This document shows positions 43,397-52,010 of a stretch of 64,000 nucleotides of DNA, one piece after another. Below the pieces are notes generated by a model, which did no database searches, had not been told where the DNA came from, and was given only the letters and a program-made list of their open reading frames with translations. The stretch is from Cypionkella aquatica. Lineage in GTDB: Bacteria; Pseudomonadota; Alphaproteobacteria; Rhodobacterales; Rhodobacteraceae. The number at the start of each line of letters is the position of its first letter. Within the stretch, counting starts at the first letter, position 1. Location of the stretch: the NCBI RefSeq assembly GCF_030161095.1, contig NZ_BSPP01000003.1:94089-158088 (forward strand), read 5' to 3'. The position numbers were made by a program, and so were the translations under genes.

Positions 43397-44162
43397 GATT
43401 ATGTCCATGATGCGGGTCGCTTGGCGCGCGCCCGAATGCGTCCACCAGATCGGGCTCGTGGCTATGATCATGGCTGTGCTGATACAAAGCCAACGCCCCC
43501 TGCGATCCCAGCCCAAACAACGCCCGATATTCCGGCGCATTTGACACCACCACGGGCGAGCCTTGGCAGCAGATATGCCCGTTCAAACAGATCACCCGAT
43601 CCGACGCCGCCATCACCACATGCAAATCATGAGAAACCATCAGCACGGCCGCCCCAGTCTCGCGCCGCACCTCGTCGATCAGCCGATAGAAACCCGCCTC
43701 GCCGGGCTGATCCAGCCCTTGCGTCGGCTCGTCCAAAATCAACAGCTGCGGCCGCGCCAGCAGTGCCCGCGCCAACAACACCCGCTGAAACTGCCCGCCG
43801 GAAAGCCCGACCATCTGCCGCGCCTCGACCCCCGGCAGTCCCACCCGCGCCAGCGCCGCCGAGGCATCGGCATCGCCCACCCGCACGGGCAGCGACAAAA
43901 ACCGCCGCACCGTCATCGGCATCGACCGATCAATGCTCAGCTTTTGCGGCACATAGCCCAAACGCAACCCCGGCGCGCGCGTCACCCGCCCAGCCGACAG
44001 CGGCAAAATCCCCAGCAAGGCCCGCAGCAATGTCGATTTGCCCGAGCCATTCGGCCCCAGAATCGTCACGATCTCCCCCGGCTCAATCGCCAAGCTCACA
44101 TCAGACAGCACCGGCTCGCCGCCAAACTGCACCGTCACGCCTTGCGCAGAAAGCAAGCTCAT
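43389..44162 (-). CDS. znuC: Zinc ABC transporter ATPase ZnuC
   Basis: A 257-residue ATPase with Walker A GPNGSGKST, signature LSGGQFQRVLLARAL and Walker B LLILDEPTQGLD. The C-terminus is His rich (HSHDHSHEPDL and HHGHNHA), a common zinc-binding tail of ZnuC. ATG 44162 overlaps the zur stop by four bases. Confidence 0.95.
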   Translation of the reverse strand: MSLLSAQGVTVQFGGEPVLSDVSLAIEPGEIVTILGPNGSGKSTLLRALLGILPLSAGRVTRAPGLRLGYVPQKLSIDRSMPMTVRRFLSLPVRVGDADASAALARVGLPGVEARQMVGLSGGQFQRVLLARALLARPQLLILDEPTQGLDQPGEAGFYRLIDEVRRETGAAVLMVSHDLHVVMAASDRVICLNGHICCQGSPVVVSNAPEYRALFGLGSQGALALYQHSHDHSHEPDLVDAFGRAPSDPHHGHNHA

Positions 44163-44671
44163 GCCGCCACCTGACAGCTGGGGCACAAGCCCAATGCCTC
44201 GATGGTGGATCGTTCAATCACAAAGCCGCTGGTCGCCGCCGCCGCTTGCAATGCCACCATCACCGGTGCGGCTGGCGCTTCGGCCACCACATTGCAGACC
44301 CGGCAAATCAGAAACGCCGGCGCATGCGCCTCGCCCGGATGCATACAGGCGGTAAAGGCGTTCAGACGGCGAATACGATGCGCAAGCCCTTGTTCTTCCA
44401 GAAAATCCAAGGCGCGATAGGCCACAGGCGGCTGGTTGCCAAAGCCCTCGGCGGCCAGCCTTGTCAGCACATCATAAGCCCCGAGGGCGCGATGCTCTTC
44501 CAGCAAAATCTCCAGCACCCGCCTGCGCACCGGGGTCAGCCGCAAGCCTTTTTCGGCGACCAAAGCCTCGGCCCGGCCCAAAGCATCGGCGGCGCAATGC
44601 GCGTGGTCATGCGCCGCAAAGGCCAGATCCGGCGCGTCGCAACCCGGACAAGCGTGATGATCATGCGCCAT
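44159..44671 (-). CDS. zur: Zinc uptake regulator Zur (Fur family)
   Basis: A 170-residue Fur-family repressor: His-rich N-terminus (MAHDHHACPGCDAP), winged helix LRLTPVRRRVLEILLEEHRALGAYDVL, and dimerisation domain with the structural zinc CxxC pairs (LICRVCN and LCPSC). With zinc bound it would repress znuA and its own operon through the palindrome at 44687-44701. Start at ATG 44671, 16 bases from that box; longer frames upstream overlap znuA and are discarded. Confidence 0.94.
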   Translation of the reverse strand: MAHDHHACPGCDAPDLAFAAHDHAHCAADALGRAEALVAEKGLRLTPVRRRVLEILLEEHRALGAYDVLTRLAAEGFGNQPPVAYRALDFLEEQGLAHRIRRLNAFTACMHPGEAHAPAFLICRVCNVVAEAPAAPVMVALQAAAATSGFVIERSTIEALGLCPSCQVAA

Positions 44672-44686
44672 ATCGGCCCCTTGACA

Positions 44687-44701
44687 TGTTATACTATAAC
44701 A
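44687..44701. promoter_or_regulatory. Zur box
   Basis: TGTTATACTATAACA is a palindrome (arms TGTTATA/TATAACA) matching the GTTATANTATAAC core of Zur sites. It lies between divergent zur-znuCB and znuA, next to TTGACA (44681-44686), so one dimer site could shut both promoters. Confidence 0.85.
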
Positions 44702-44740
44702 AACATAACGCCCCTCGTCGCCAAACAAAAGGCCCTCCCG

Positions 44741-45730
44741 ATGCGTTATATCATATCCCTCACGCTTGCCACCCTGCCAACGCTTGCACTTGCCGAAGTG
44801 CCAAGGGTCGTCACCGACATCCCCCCCATCCACGCGCTGGTGTCGCAAGTGATGGGCGACCTTGGCACCCCGGTGCTGCTGCTGGAAAAGGGCGCTGACG
44901 AGCATGATTTCCAACTCCGCCCCAGCCAGATGCAAAGCATCGCCGACGCCGACACCGTGATCTGGGTCGGCCCCGAACTGACCCCGTGGCTTGACCGCGC
45001 GCTGGTTGACAGCAAGGCCGTCTCGCTGCCGCTGCTGGACGCAAAGGCAACCAAAACCCAACCCTACCCCGAGGGCCAAGCCGAGGAAGAAGACGCTCAC
45101 AACCACGACCACGCAGACGAATCCGGGCTCGCAGACAAAGCCGATCATGCAGACGAAGCCGATCACGCAGACGAAGACGGTCACGCAGAAGGGCACTCCC
45201 ATGCCCACGACGGCACCGATCCGCACGCATGGATGAACCCAGACAACGCCGCGATCTGGGTTGATCTGATCGCCGCCGACCTTGCCGCGCTCGACCCCGA
45301 ACATGCCGCCACCTACGCAGCCAACGCCACCACCGCCAAAGCCCGCATCACCGCGATGGATGGCGAGATCACCACGCAACTGGCTGCGATCAAAGACAAA
45401 CCTTTTGTGACCTTCCACGCCGCCTACGGCTATTTCGCCGCCCATTACGGCCTTGCGCACCACGGATCACTGGCGCTTGGCGATGCCACCACCCCCGGCG
45501 CGGCCAAACTCACCGCCTTGCAAGCCGAGCTGAAATCCGGCGCCTACACCTGCGCCTTCCCCGAGGTGCAACACGACCCCGCCCTGCTGACCCAACTGAT
45601 GCAAGGCACCGCGACCAAACTGGGTGAGCCGCTTGATCCCGTAGGCTCCTCCCTGCCCTGCGGCCCCGATGCCTATGACACTTTGATGCGCAGCATCGCC
45701 ACCAATCTCGCCACCTGCCTGAACGGCTAA
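44741..45730 (+). CDS. znuA: Zinc ABC transporter substrate-binding protein ZnuA
   Basis: A 329-residue periplasmic protein with signal peptide cleaved after ALA (about residue 18). Zinc ligands sit in GADEHDF (His55), DPHAWMNP (His162), TFHAAYGYFA (His near 228) and an Asp near the C-terminus. Residues 115-158 form a His/Asp/Glu-rich loop built of repeated A-D-E/K-A-D-H units that gathers zinc. ATG 44741 follows AAAAGGCCCTCCCG. Repressed by Zur via the adjacent box. Confidence 0.95.
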   Translation: MRYIISLTLATLPTLALAEVPRVVTDIPPIHALVSQVMGDLGTPVLLLEKGADEHDFQLRPSQMQSIADADTVIWVGPELTPWLDRALVDSKAVSLPLLDAKATKTQPYPEGQAEEEDAHNHDHADESGLADKADHADEADHADEDGHAEGHSHAHDGTDPHAWMNPDNAAIWVDLIAADLAALDPEHAATYAANATTAKARITAMDGEITTQLAAIKDKPFVTFHAAYGYFAAHYGLAHHGSLALGDATTPGAAKLTALQAELKSGAYTCAFPEVQHDPALLTQLMQGTATKLGEPLDPVGSSLPCGPDAYDTLMRSIATNLATCLNG

Positions 45731-45784
45731 CCCCTTGACCTTGTGGCGGCGATGGTCCCTCATCGTCGCCAACAAGGGGGACAT

Positions 45785-46729
45785 ATGGCATATTTCGGCA
45801 CAACCAAATCCGGCGAAACCGTTGAGAAAATCACCCTCACCGCAGGCGATCTGACCGCCCAGATCCTGACATGGGGCGCGGTGCTGCAATCCGTCCGCCT
45901 TGTCCAAATCCCCCACGACCTCACCCTCGGCTCCGACCACCTCGCCGACTACGAAGGCGATCTGCGCTACCACGGCTCGATCATCGCCCCCGTCGTCAAC
46001 CGCCTGACCAACGCAGCAGCCCCGCTGCACGACGAAACCCTGCACTTCCAAGTCAATTTCAACGACCAGCACACCCTACATTCCGGCGACGCAGGCACCC
46101 ATCTGAAAGTCTGGGAAATCCTCCAAGCCACCGAATCCGACTGCCGCCTCGCCCTCACCCTGCCCGCAAACGAAGGTGGCTTCCCCGGCACCCGCCGCAT
46201 CACCGCCCATTTCCAGGCCCAAGCCCCCTCCACGCTGCGCCTGACCATCACCACCACGACCGACGCCGACACCCTGCTAAACGCCACCAACCACAGCTAC
46301 TGGAACCTCGACGGCACAGCCGACTTCACCGGCCACTCGCTGCAGATCCATGCCGACCACTACCTGCCCACCACCGATGAATTCATCCCCACCGGCGAAA
46401 TCCGCCCCACCACCGATATGTTCGATTTCCGCAACCCCAAGCCGCTTACCCCGCACCAACCCGATCTCGATAATTGCTTTTGTCTCAGCCAAAGCCAGCA
46501 GCCGCTGCGCGATGTCCTGATCCTGACCGGCCAATCCGGCACCCAACTGACCGTGGCGACGACAGAGCCCGGCATCCAGATTTACGACTGTCGCCACGAC
46601 CACTACAAAGGCCTCGCCATAGAGGCTCAAGGCTGGCCAGATGCCCCGAACAAACCCGGCTTCCCGCCGATCACCCTGCGCGCAGGCGAAACCCTGACGC
46701 AAATCACCGAATGGCGCTTCGCCCGCTAA
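45785..46729 (+). CDS. galM: Aldose 1-epimerase (galactose mutarotase)
   Basis: Interconverts alpha and beta anomers of aldoses. 314 residues, beta-sandwich galactose mutarotase fold. Active-site His lies in LLNATNHSYWNLDG, the substrate Asp in HQPDLDNCF and the catalytic Glu in AIEAQGWPDAPN. ATG 45785 follows AAGGGGGACAT. Located 54 bases after znuA but probably separate; the MFS gene downstream with a LacI-type operator suggests a sugar-utilisation context. Confidence 0.88.
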   Translation: MAYFGTTKSGETVEKITLTAGDLTAQILTWGAVLQSVRLVQIPHDLTLGSDHLADYEGDLRYHGSIIAPVVNRLTNAAAPLHDETLHFQVNFNDQHTLHSGDAGTHLKVWEILQATESDCRLALTLPANEGGFPGTRRITAHFQAQAPSTLRLTITTTTDADTLLNATNHSYWNLDGTADFTGHSLQIHADHYLPTTDEFIPTGEIRPTTDMFDFRNPKPLTPHQPDLDNCFCLSQSQQPLRDVLILTGQSGTQLTVATTEPGIQIYDCRHDHYKGLAIEAQGWPDAPNKPGFPPITLRAGETLTQITEWRFAR

Positions 46730-46807
46730 ACCACCCCCACCCTGAAACAGTTGAAACAAAAGGTGCAGCCGCAGCCCCTTCCCCTTGCCCGCCGCAAACT
46801 TTAATCC

Positions 46808-46821
46808 TGTCAGCGCTAACA
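46808..46821. promoter_or_regulatory. LacI/GalR-type operator
   Basis: TGTCAGCGCTAACA, one base off the symmetric TGTTAGCGCTAACA typical of LacI-family sugar regulators, with the CG centre. It extends to an 18-base near-palindrome (46806-46823) and ends 10 bases before the MFS gene ATG, so binding would block its ribosome site or elongation. No LacI-family gene is in the window. Confidence 0.65.
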
Positions 46822-46832
46822 GGGGGGCAAGC

Positions 46833-47990
46833 ATGCAACAGGCACAAACCGGACGCTGGGCCGTGGCAGCAATGTTTGCCACCAACGGCTTTGTCATGGG
46901 CGCATGGGCACCGCAAATCCCGCTGCTGCTGACCCGCCATGACATCACCACCAGCATGCTTGGCCTGCTGATCCTTGGTCTGGGCTTGGGCGCAGTCGCC
47001 GCCATGCTGTTCGCCGGTCGCCTGATCCAAACCTATGGCTCGCGCAGCATCGCCCGCGCCTTCGGCCTTGCCACCGCCCCCGCCCTGCCGCTGGTGGTCT
47101 TGGCCCCAAACCTGCCGTTGCTGGCCCTCGCCATGGCGCTGATGGGCGCGCTGATCGGCTGCATGGACGTGGCAATGAACGCCAATGCCGTCGAGGTCGA
47201 GCGCCGCTTGGGCCGCGCCATCATGTCGTCCAGCCACGGATTCTGGAGCTTGGGCGGCTTCGTCGGCGGCATCGCTGGCAGCTATGTCATCGCCAAATTC
47301 GGCGCTGAATCCCAAGCCCTCACCGTGGCGGCACTGGCCCTGATCACTGTGTTGCTGGCAGGCCCGAAACTGCTCGCCGATGCGCCGCACCCAACCGAGA
47401 CCAAGCCCGAACCGCATGCCTTGTTTCCCCGCGACGCCAGCCTGTGGATCCTCGGCTTCATGGCGCTGTTCTGCATGGTGCCAGAAGGGGCTGTGCTCGA
47501 CTGGGCGGCGATTTATCTCAACCGCGAACTCGGCGCCGATCTGTTCCGTTCGGGTCTGGGATTTGCCGGTTTCGCCGCCACCATGGCGCTGATGCGCTTT
47601 GCCGGGGATCGTCTGCGCAATCGGTTCGGCGCGGTGAAAACCCTGCAAATCTCGGGGCTTATCTCTGCCGCAGGCCTTCTGGGTGCGGGGTTTGCTCCCA
47701 ATGACATCACAGCCATCGCCTGCTTTACCTTCGCAGGTTTGGGCGTGGCCAATATGGTGCCGATCCTGTTTTCCGCCGCAGGCAACCACCCCGGCATGGC
47801 CGCCGGAGCCGCAATTTCCACCGTCACCATGGTCGGCTATGCGGGCATCCTGATCGCGCCCTCCAGCATCGGCTTTATCGGCGATCACATCGGCTTTCGC
47901 GCCACCTATGCGGCTCTCGCGGTGGTCTTGCTGATCGTCACCGCCCTCGCCCCCCGGGTCAAAGCCGCCGATGGTCTGAAGCCGCTCTGA
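46833..47990 (+). CDS. MFS transporter
   Basis: A 385-residue inner membrane protein with about twelve hydrophobic segments; RLIQTYGSRSIARA is the loop 2-3 motif and GLGLGAVAAMLFAGR precedes it. Shares the general layout of YbjJ/fucose-type carriers of the major facilitator superfamily. ATG 46833 follows AGGGGGGCAAGC; an upstream in-frame TTG at 46785 is unlikely because the operator falls between. Substrate likely a sugar given galM and the LacI-type operator, but this is inference. Confidence 0.85.
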   Translation: MQQAQTGRWAVAAMFATNGFVMGAWAPQIPLLLTRHDITTSMLGLLILGLGLGAVAAMLFAGRLIQTYGSRSIARAFGLATAPALPLVVLAPNLPLLALAMALMGALIGCMDVAMNANAVEVERRLGRAIMSSSHGFWSLGGFVGGIAGSYVIAKFGAESQALTVAALALITVLLAGPKLLADAPHPTETKPEPHALFPRDASLWILGFMALFCMVPEGAVLDWAAIYLNRELGADLFRSGLGFAGFAATMALMRFAGDRLRNRFGAVKTLQISGLISAAGLLGAGFAPNDITAIACFTFAGLGVANMVPILFSAAGNHPGMAAGAAISTVTMVGYAGILIAPSSIGFIGDHIGFRATYAALAVVLLIVTALAPRVKAADGLKPL

Positions 47991-48001
47991 CCCATTCACA
48001 C

Positions 48002-48070
48002 TGGCCTAAATACTCCGGGGGAGGCGCTCTTTGCGCCGGGGGCAGAGCCCCTTCTGCATGCGGCAAAGCC
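48002..48070. repeat. Intergenic G-rich element with hairpins
   Basis: CTAAATACTCCGGGGGAGGC then GGCGC-TCTTT-GCGCC and a GGGGC/GCCCC hairpin. Same family as 58700-58760 and 53465-53520. Located between convergent MFS and hydrolase genes. Confidence 0.5.
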
Positions 48071-48134
48071 GCCCCTGCGGCGCAGCCGTAGAAAAACAAC
48101 GTCGCCTTGGCGACACCGCTGGATCACCCGCCGC

Positions 48135-48692
48135 TCAAAGCGCGACTTGTGCTAAAATCTCATCCACACTTGCCACCCGCGCGAACTCGCCATCCAGATT
48201 GGCCAAGGTCATCTCCAGCACATCCACAGCTGCCACTTCCCGGCCATCGCGCAAAATCTGGCGGAAGTTGATCAGCGCATCTCCCACCACCGTGGTGGCA
48301 TAGCCCAGATTGCCCGCCATCCGCGTCGTGCTTTCCACGCAATAATTCGCAGCCCCGCCAATCACGACCAGATCGGTAATGCCTTGCGACGCCAGATGAT
48401 CGCCCAAGCCCGTGCCGATAAACCCGGACGAGCCTTGCTTGATGAACACCCGCTCACCCGCCAGCGGTGCCGCACAGGGCTGCACCGCTGAACCGGGCTG
48501 ATCAGCGTGAAAACTGTCGCTGGGATTTGGGTCGTGGTGATGCACATGCACCACCGCCAACCCTTTGTCACGAAAGGCTTTCAGCAAAGCCGCAATGCTG
48601 GTTTCGGCATCTGGATTGCCCCAGACAAAGCCCTTGGCCCGCCGTTCGACAAAAGCCATCTGCACGTCGATCACCAGCAGTGCCGTCGCCAT
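48135..48692 (-). CDS. Isochorismatase-family cysteine hydrolase
   Basis: A 185-residue alpha/beta hydrolase with the family triad: Asp in LLVIDVQMAF, Lys in FIKQGSSGF and nucleophile Cys in GGAANYCVEST. Such enzymes hydrolyse amides or esters of small molecules (nicotinamide, biuret, N-carbamoyl compounds); the substrate is not deducible. ATG 48692 lies one base after the stop of the DUF1993 gene, so the two are co-translated. Confidence 0.88.
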   Translation of the reverse strand: MATALLVIDVQMAFVERRAKGFVWGNPDAETSIAALLKAFRDKGLAVVHVHHHDPNPSDSFHADQPGSAVQPCAAPLAGERVFIKQGSSGFIGTGLGDHLASQGITDLVVIGGAANYCVESTTRMAGNLGYATTVVGDALINFRQILRDGREVAAVDVLEMTLANLDGEFARVASVDEILAQVAL

Positions 48693-48693
48693 G

Positions 48694-49182
48694 TTACGCC
48701 CCCAGAAAATCCGTCTTGCCGATCTCAACACCATTGGCGCGCAGGATGTTGTAGCAGGTCGACATGTGGAAATAGAAATTCGGCACCGCAAAGCCGTGGT
48801 AATATTGCGCCGCCGGGAATGACAATTCACGCGGCCCCGCTTTCACGCTGATCGTGCGCGCGCCTGCATCTTTAAACGCCTCCGCCGGGATCGTCGCGAT
48901 GAAAGCGATGGTCTTGGCGATACGCTCCTGCAACTCGGCCAGCGTGGTTTCGGTATCGGCAAAGCTTGGCACCTCAAGCCCTGCCAGCCGGGCCGATGCG
49001 CCCTTGGCATGGTCGCAAGCAATCGTCACCTGCCGCCACAGTGGCAGCATATCTGCGATCAGACGCAGGTTCGGGATCACCTCGGGCTTCAGCTTTTTGG
49101 CTTCGGCAAAGGCTTCGGCCTTCTCAAGGATCTTTGAAAAAGCGGTCAGCGAATGGGTGAAGAACGGAACAGGATTTTGCAT
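48694..49182 (-). CDS. DUF1993 family protein
   Basis: A 162-residue helical protein of the DUF1993/DinB-like group, with family pattern FFTHSLTAFSKILEKAEAFAEAKK and a C-terminal YYHGFAVPNFYFHMSTCYNILR that supplies conserved His residues and may bind metal. Function unknown. Start at ATG 49182; an in-frame ATG seven codons earlier is possible. First gene of a two-gene unit with the cysteine hydrolase. Confidence 0.85.
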   Translation of the reverse strand: MQNPVPFFTHSLTAFSKILEKAEAFAEAKKLKPEVIPNLRLIADMLPLWRQVTIACDHAKGASARLAGLEVPSFADTETTLAELQERIAKTIAFIATIPAEAFKDAGARTISVKAGPRELSFPAAQYYHGFAVPNFYFHMSTCYNILRANGVEIGKTDFLGA

Positions 49183-49372
49183 AGGGGCCGGCCTTTCGGG
49201 CAAGGTTTCTGGCCGTCAGAAAGGGCCAGAAACGCCGCGATTGCAAGGCCCCAGATCAGGCCCGGGTCACAGGATGGCTGCGCGGACAAAGCTTAACAAA
49301 GTCTGAACGCCCCCCTGTAACCCATTGATTCGTATAAAGCGCAAGCCCTGTCCACGCGTGGACAGCCAAACC

Positions 49373-50299
49373 TTAAACTCCCAGACACCAGCGCATCACA
49401 GCTTTCTGAGCATGAAGCCGGTTCTCCGCCTCATCAAAAATCACCGAATGAGGCCCGTCCATCACCGCCGAAGTCGCCTCATCATTGCGGTGCGCAGGCA
49501 GGCAATGCATGAACAAAGCATCCGGCTTGGCGCGGCTCATCAGCGCCTCGTTGACCTGATAGGGCCGCAGCTGATTGTGGCGGCGTTCCTTTGCCGATTC
49601 CGGGTCATGCATCGACACCCAAGTGTCCGTCACCACCAGATCCGCGCCGGTGATCGCCTTGATCGGATCGCGCTCGATCGTCACCCGGCTGCCCTTTTCG
49701 CGGGCAAAGCCGATAAACTTGCCTTCCGGGTCCAACGTCTCTGGCCCGGTAAAGGTGAAATCAAAGCCAAACTGCCCCGCCGCATGCAGGAACGACCCGC
49801 AAACATTATTGCCGTCGCCCGCCCAGACCACCTTCTTGCCCGCAATCGGCCCGCGATGCTCTTCATAGGTCATCACATCCGCCATGATCTGGCAGGGATG
49901 CGTGCGGTTGGTCAGCCCATTGATCACCGGCACCGTGGCGTGTTCGGCCATCTCCAGCAGCGTCGCTTCCTCAAAGGTGCGGATCATGATCAGATCGACA
50001 TAACGGCTCAGCACCCGCGCCGTATCCGCAATCGTCTCCCCATGGCCAAGCTGCATTTCCTTGCCCGACAGCACCATCGTCTGCCCACCCAACTGCCGCA
50101 CGCCGACATCGAAAGACACGCGGGTGCGGGTCGAGGGTTTCTCGAAAATCAGCGCCACCATCCGCCCCGCCAGCGGCTGGTCATCATCCGGCGTGCCCTT
50201 GGGGCGGTTGTTGCGCGCGGTTTTCATCGCATGCGCCGAGTCGATCATCGCCCGCAAATCGCTGGCGTCGGTTTTGTGGATATCTAGGAAATGTTTCAT
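49373..50299 (-). CDS. argF: Ornithine carbamoyltransferase ArgF
   Basis: Forms citrulline from ornithine and carbamoyl phosphate in arginine synthesis. 308 residues; carbamoyl-phosphate motif [23 protein letters not shown], ornithine loop in DTWVSMHD, and MHCLPAHR near the C-terminus. Follows argD in the same direction with 147 bases between, which contain a G-C rich ATATCCTCGGGGGTCC element at about 50335-50360. Confidence 0.95.
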   Translation of the reverse strand: MKHFLDIHKTDASDLRAMIDSAHAMKTARNNRPKGTPDDDQPLAGRMVALIFEKPSTRTRVSFDVGVRQLGGQTMVLSGKEMQLGHGETIADTARVLSRYVDLIMIRTFEEATLLEMAEHATVPVINGLTNRTHPCQIMADVMTYEEHRGPIAGKKVVWAGDGNNVCGSFLHAAGQFGFDFTFTGPETLDPEGKFIGFAREKGSRVTIERDPIKAITGADLVVTDTWVSMHDPESAKERRHNQLRPYQVNEALMSRAKPDALFMHCLPAHRNDEATSAVMDGPHSVIFDEAENRLHAQKAVMRWCLGV

Positions 50300-50446
50300 C
50301 TAACGTCTCATTGCTGGCGAGCGCCGGGGCCTGTCCGCCCCCGGACCCCCGAGGATATTTTTACACAGAGGATGACCAAAGGGTCAGCCGAATACTCGTC
50401 GGGACGCACAAAGCGCCGCTTCCGCGCTGGGGTGGATCAGCCGCAT

Positions 50447-51622
50447 TTATGCAGCCTCGATCCGGGCCGCAGCGCGATCCAGCCGCGCCAAAGCTTCGAC
50501 AATATCAGCTTCGGGGATGTTCAACGCGGGCAGCAACCGCAGCACGTTATCGGCCGCAGGCACCGTCAGCAAATGCTCGGCATAGGCGGCTTTGACGATA
50601 TCGAGGTTGGACGCCTTGCATTTCAACCCCAGGATCAACCCCTGCCCGCGCACCGCTTCAAACACTTGCGGATGCGAGGCGACCAGCCCCTCAAGCCCCT
50701 GCCGGAACTGCGCAGCCTTGCGGGAAACCGCATCAAGAAAGCGATCCTCGGCGACAATTTCCATCACCTTCGCACCGACCGCACAGCCCAGCGGATTGCC
50801 GCCATAGGTCGAACCATGCGTGCCTGCCACCATGCCGCGCGCAGCATTTTCCGTCGCCAGCACCGCGCCCAAAGGAAAGCCACCGCCGATGCCCTTGGCG
50901 ACCATCATGATATCGGGGGTCACCCCCGACCATTCATGCGCGAACAGCTTGCCCGTCCGGCCCACGCCGCACTGCACCTCGTCGAAAATCAACAATGTCC
51001 CGGTTTCATCGCACAGATCGCGCAGGCCCTTCAGGCATTGATCCGGCACCACCCGGATACCGCCCTCGCCCTGCACAGGCTCGATGATCACAGCACATGT
51101 GCGGGTGGTGATCGCCGCCCGCAGGGCATCGTGATCGCCCCATTTCAACTGGCGGAACCCCGGCATCAGCGGCCCAAACCCCTTGACCATCTTTTCCGAG
51201 CCCGCCGCCGCAATCGCCCCGGTCGAGCGGCCATGGAACGCACCTTCAAACGCCAGAATCTCGACCCGATCAGCCTGATCGTTGTCATAGTGATATTTGC
51301 GGGCCATTTTCAGCGCCAATTCACAGGCTTCTGTGCCCGAATTGGTAAAGAACACCGTATCGGCAAAGGTGTTTTCCACCAACATCTCGGCCAGCTTTTC
51401 CTGCTGCGGGATGCGGTAAAGGTTAGAGACATGCCACAGCTGCCCCGCCTGTTCGCTCAATGCGGCCACCAGCGCCGGGTTGGCATGGCCCAAGGAATTC
51501 ACCGCAATCCCTGCGCCCAGATCCAGATATCGGCTGCCATCCTCTGCCGTAAGCCAAGACCCTTCGCCTTTGACAAAAGCCATCGGCGCGCGGTTATAGG
51601 TGGGCAAAACTGCAGAGATCAT
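50447..51622 (-). CDS. argD: Acetylornithine aminotransferase ArgD
   Basis: PLP enzyme converting N-acetylglutamate semialdehyde to N-acetylornithine; may also serve lysine synthesis. 391 residues, class III aminotransferase: [56 protein letters not shown] with the PLP Asp, and Schiff-base Lys in [19 protein letters not shown] 51622 after AAAGGCCCTGCC. First of argD-argF. Confidence 0.95.
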   Translation of the reverse strand: MISAVLPTYNRAPMAFVKGEGSWLTAEDGSRYLDLGAGIAVNSLGHANPALVAALSEQAGQLWHVSNLYRIPQQEKLAEMLVENTFADTVFFTNSGTEACELALKMARKYHYDNDQADRVEILAFEGAFHGRSTGAIAAAGSEKMVKGFGPLMPGFRQLKWGDHDALRAAITTRTCAVIIEPVQGEGGIRVVPDQCLKGLRDLCDETGTLLIFDEVQCGVGRTGKLFAHEWSGVTPDIMMVAKGIGGGFPLGAVLATENAARGMVAGTHGSTYGGNPLGCAVGAKVMEIVAEDRFLDAVSRKAAQFRQGLEGLVASHPQVFEAVRGQGLILGLKCKASNLDIVKAAYAEHLLTVPAADNVLRLLPALNIPEADIVEALARLDRAAARIEAA

Positions 51623-52010
51623 GGGCAGGGCCTTTCACGAGGAAGCCTAGGCGTAGCCAAGGACAATGGGGGAAGTCAACGAGGGATGACCCAAACGCGG
51701 GCCAAAGCGGATCAAACGTCAGGCTTATCAGCGCTGGCGTCGGGGACGGGCAATAAAGGCGGTCCGGGTGATCATGGCGCAGCACTAGCGGATGCGCCCC
51801 CGCCTGTAAATCCATTTAAGCAAGGCCGGGTCTAAAATTAAGCAAGGCCCGGTCTAAAATCTGCGCTTGCGCAGACGCGGTTCATATTGATGCAAACTGG
51901 TTTTGAAACACACTATCTGGTAGATGCCGCAGCCTAGTGTGGTTGGATGCTCAATAGGCACAAGTCTGTCCCCGCTGGGACAAACGCAAGGAAACCACCG
52001 CAACGCCGCG
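51623..52010. other. Gene-less region between argD and the deaminase gene
   Basis: 388 bases upstream of argD and downstream of the 8-oxoguanine deaminase gene. Holds the argD promoter (not resolved), a 22-base tandem duplication (51816-51859) and a perfect hairpin TCTGCGC-TT-GCGCAGA at 51860-51875. No protein gene credible. Confidence 0.5.
51816..51859. repeat. Two 22-base tandem repeats
   Basis: Unit starts TTAAGCAAGGCCGGGTCTAA; the second copy (51838-51859) differs only by GCCGGG to GCCCGG. Immediately followed by the TCTGCGC hairpin. Confidence 0.7.

Noticed and set aside
42692..44740. Long N-terminal extension of ZnuA through znuB, znuC and zur
   Set aside because: Antisense to three clear genes; the ZnuA signal peptide at 44741 fixes the start.
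46785..46832. Upstream TTG start for the MFS protein
   Set aside because: Would place the operator and the strong AGGGGGG ribosome site inside the coding region.
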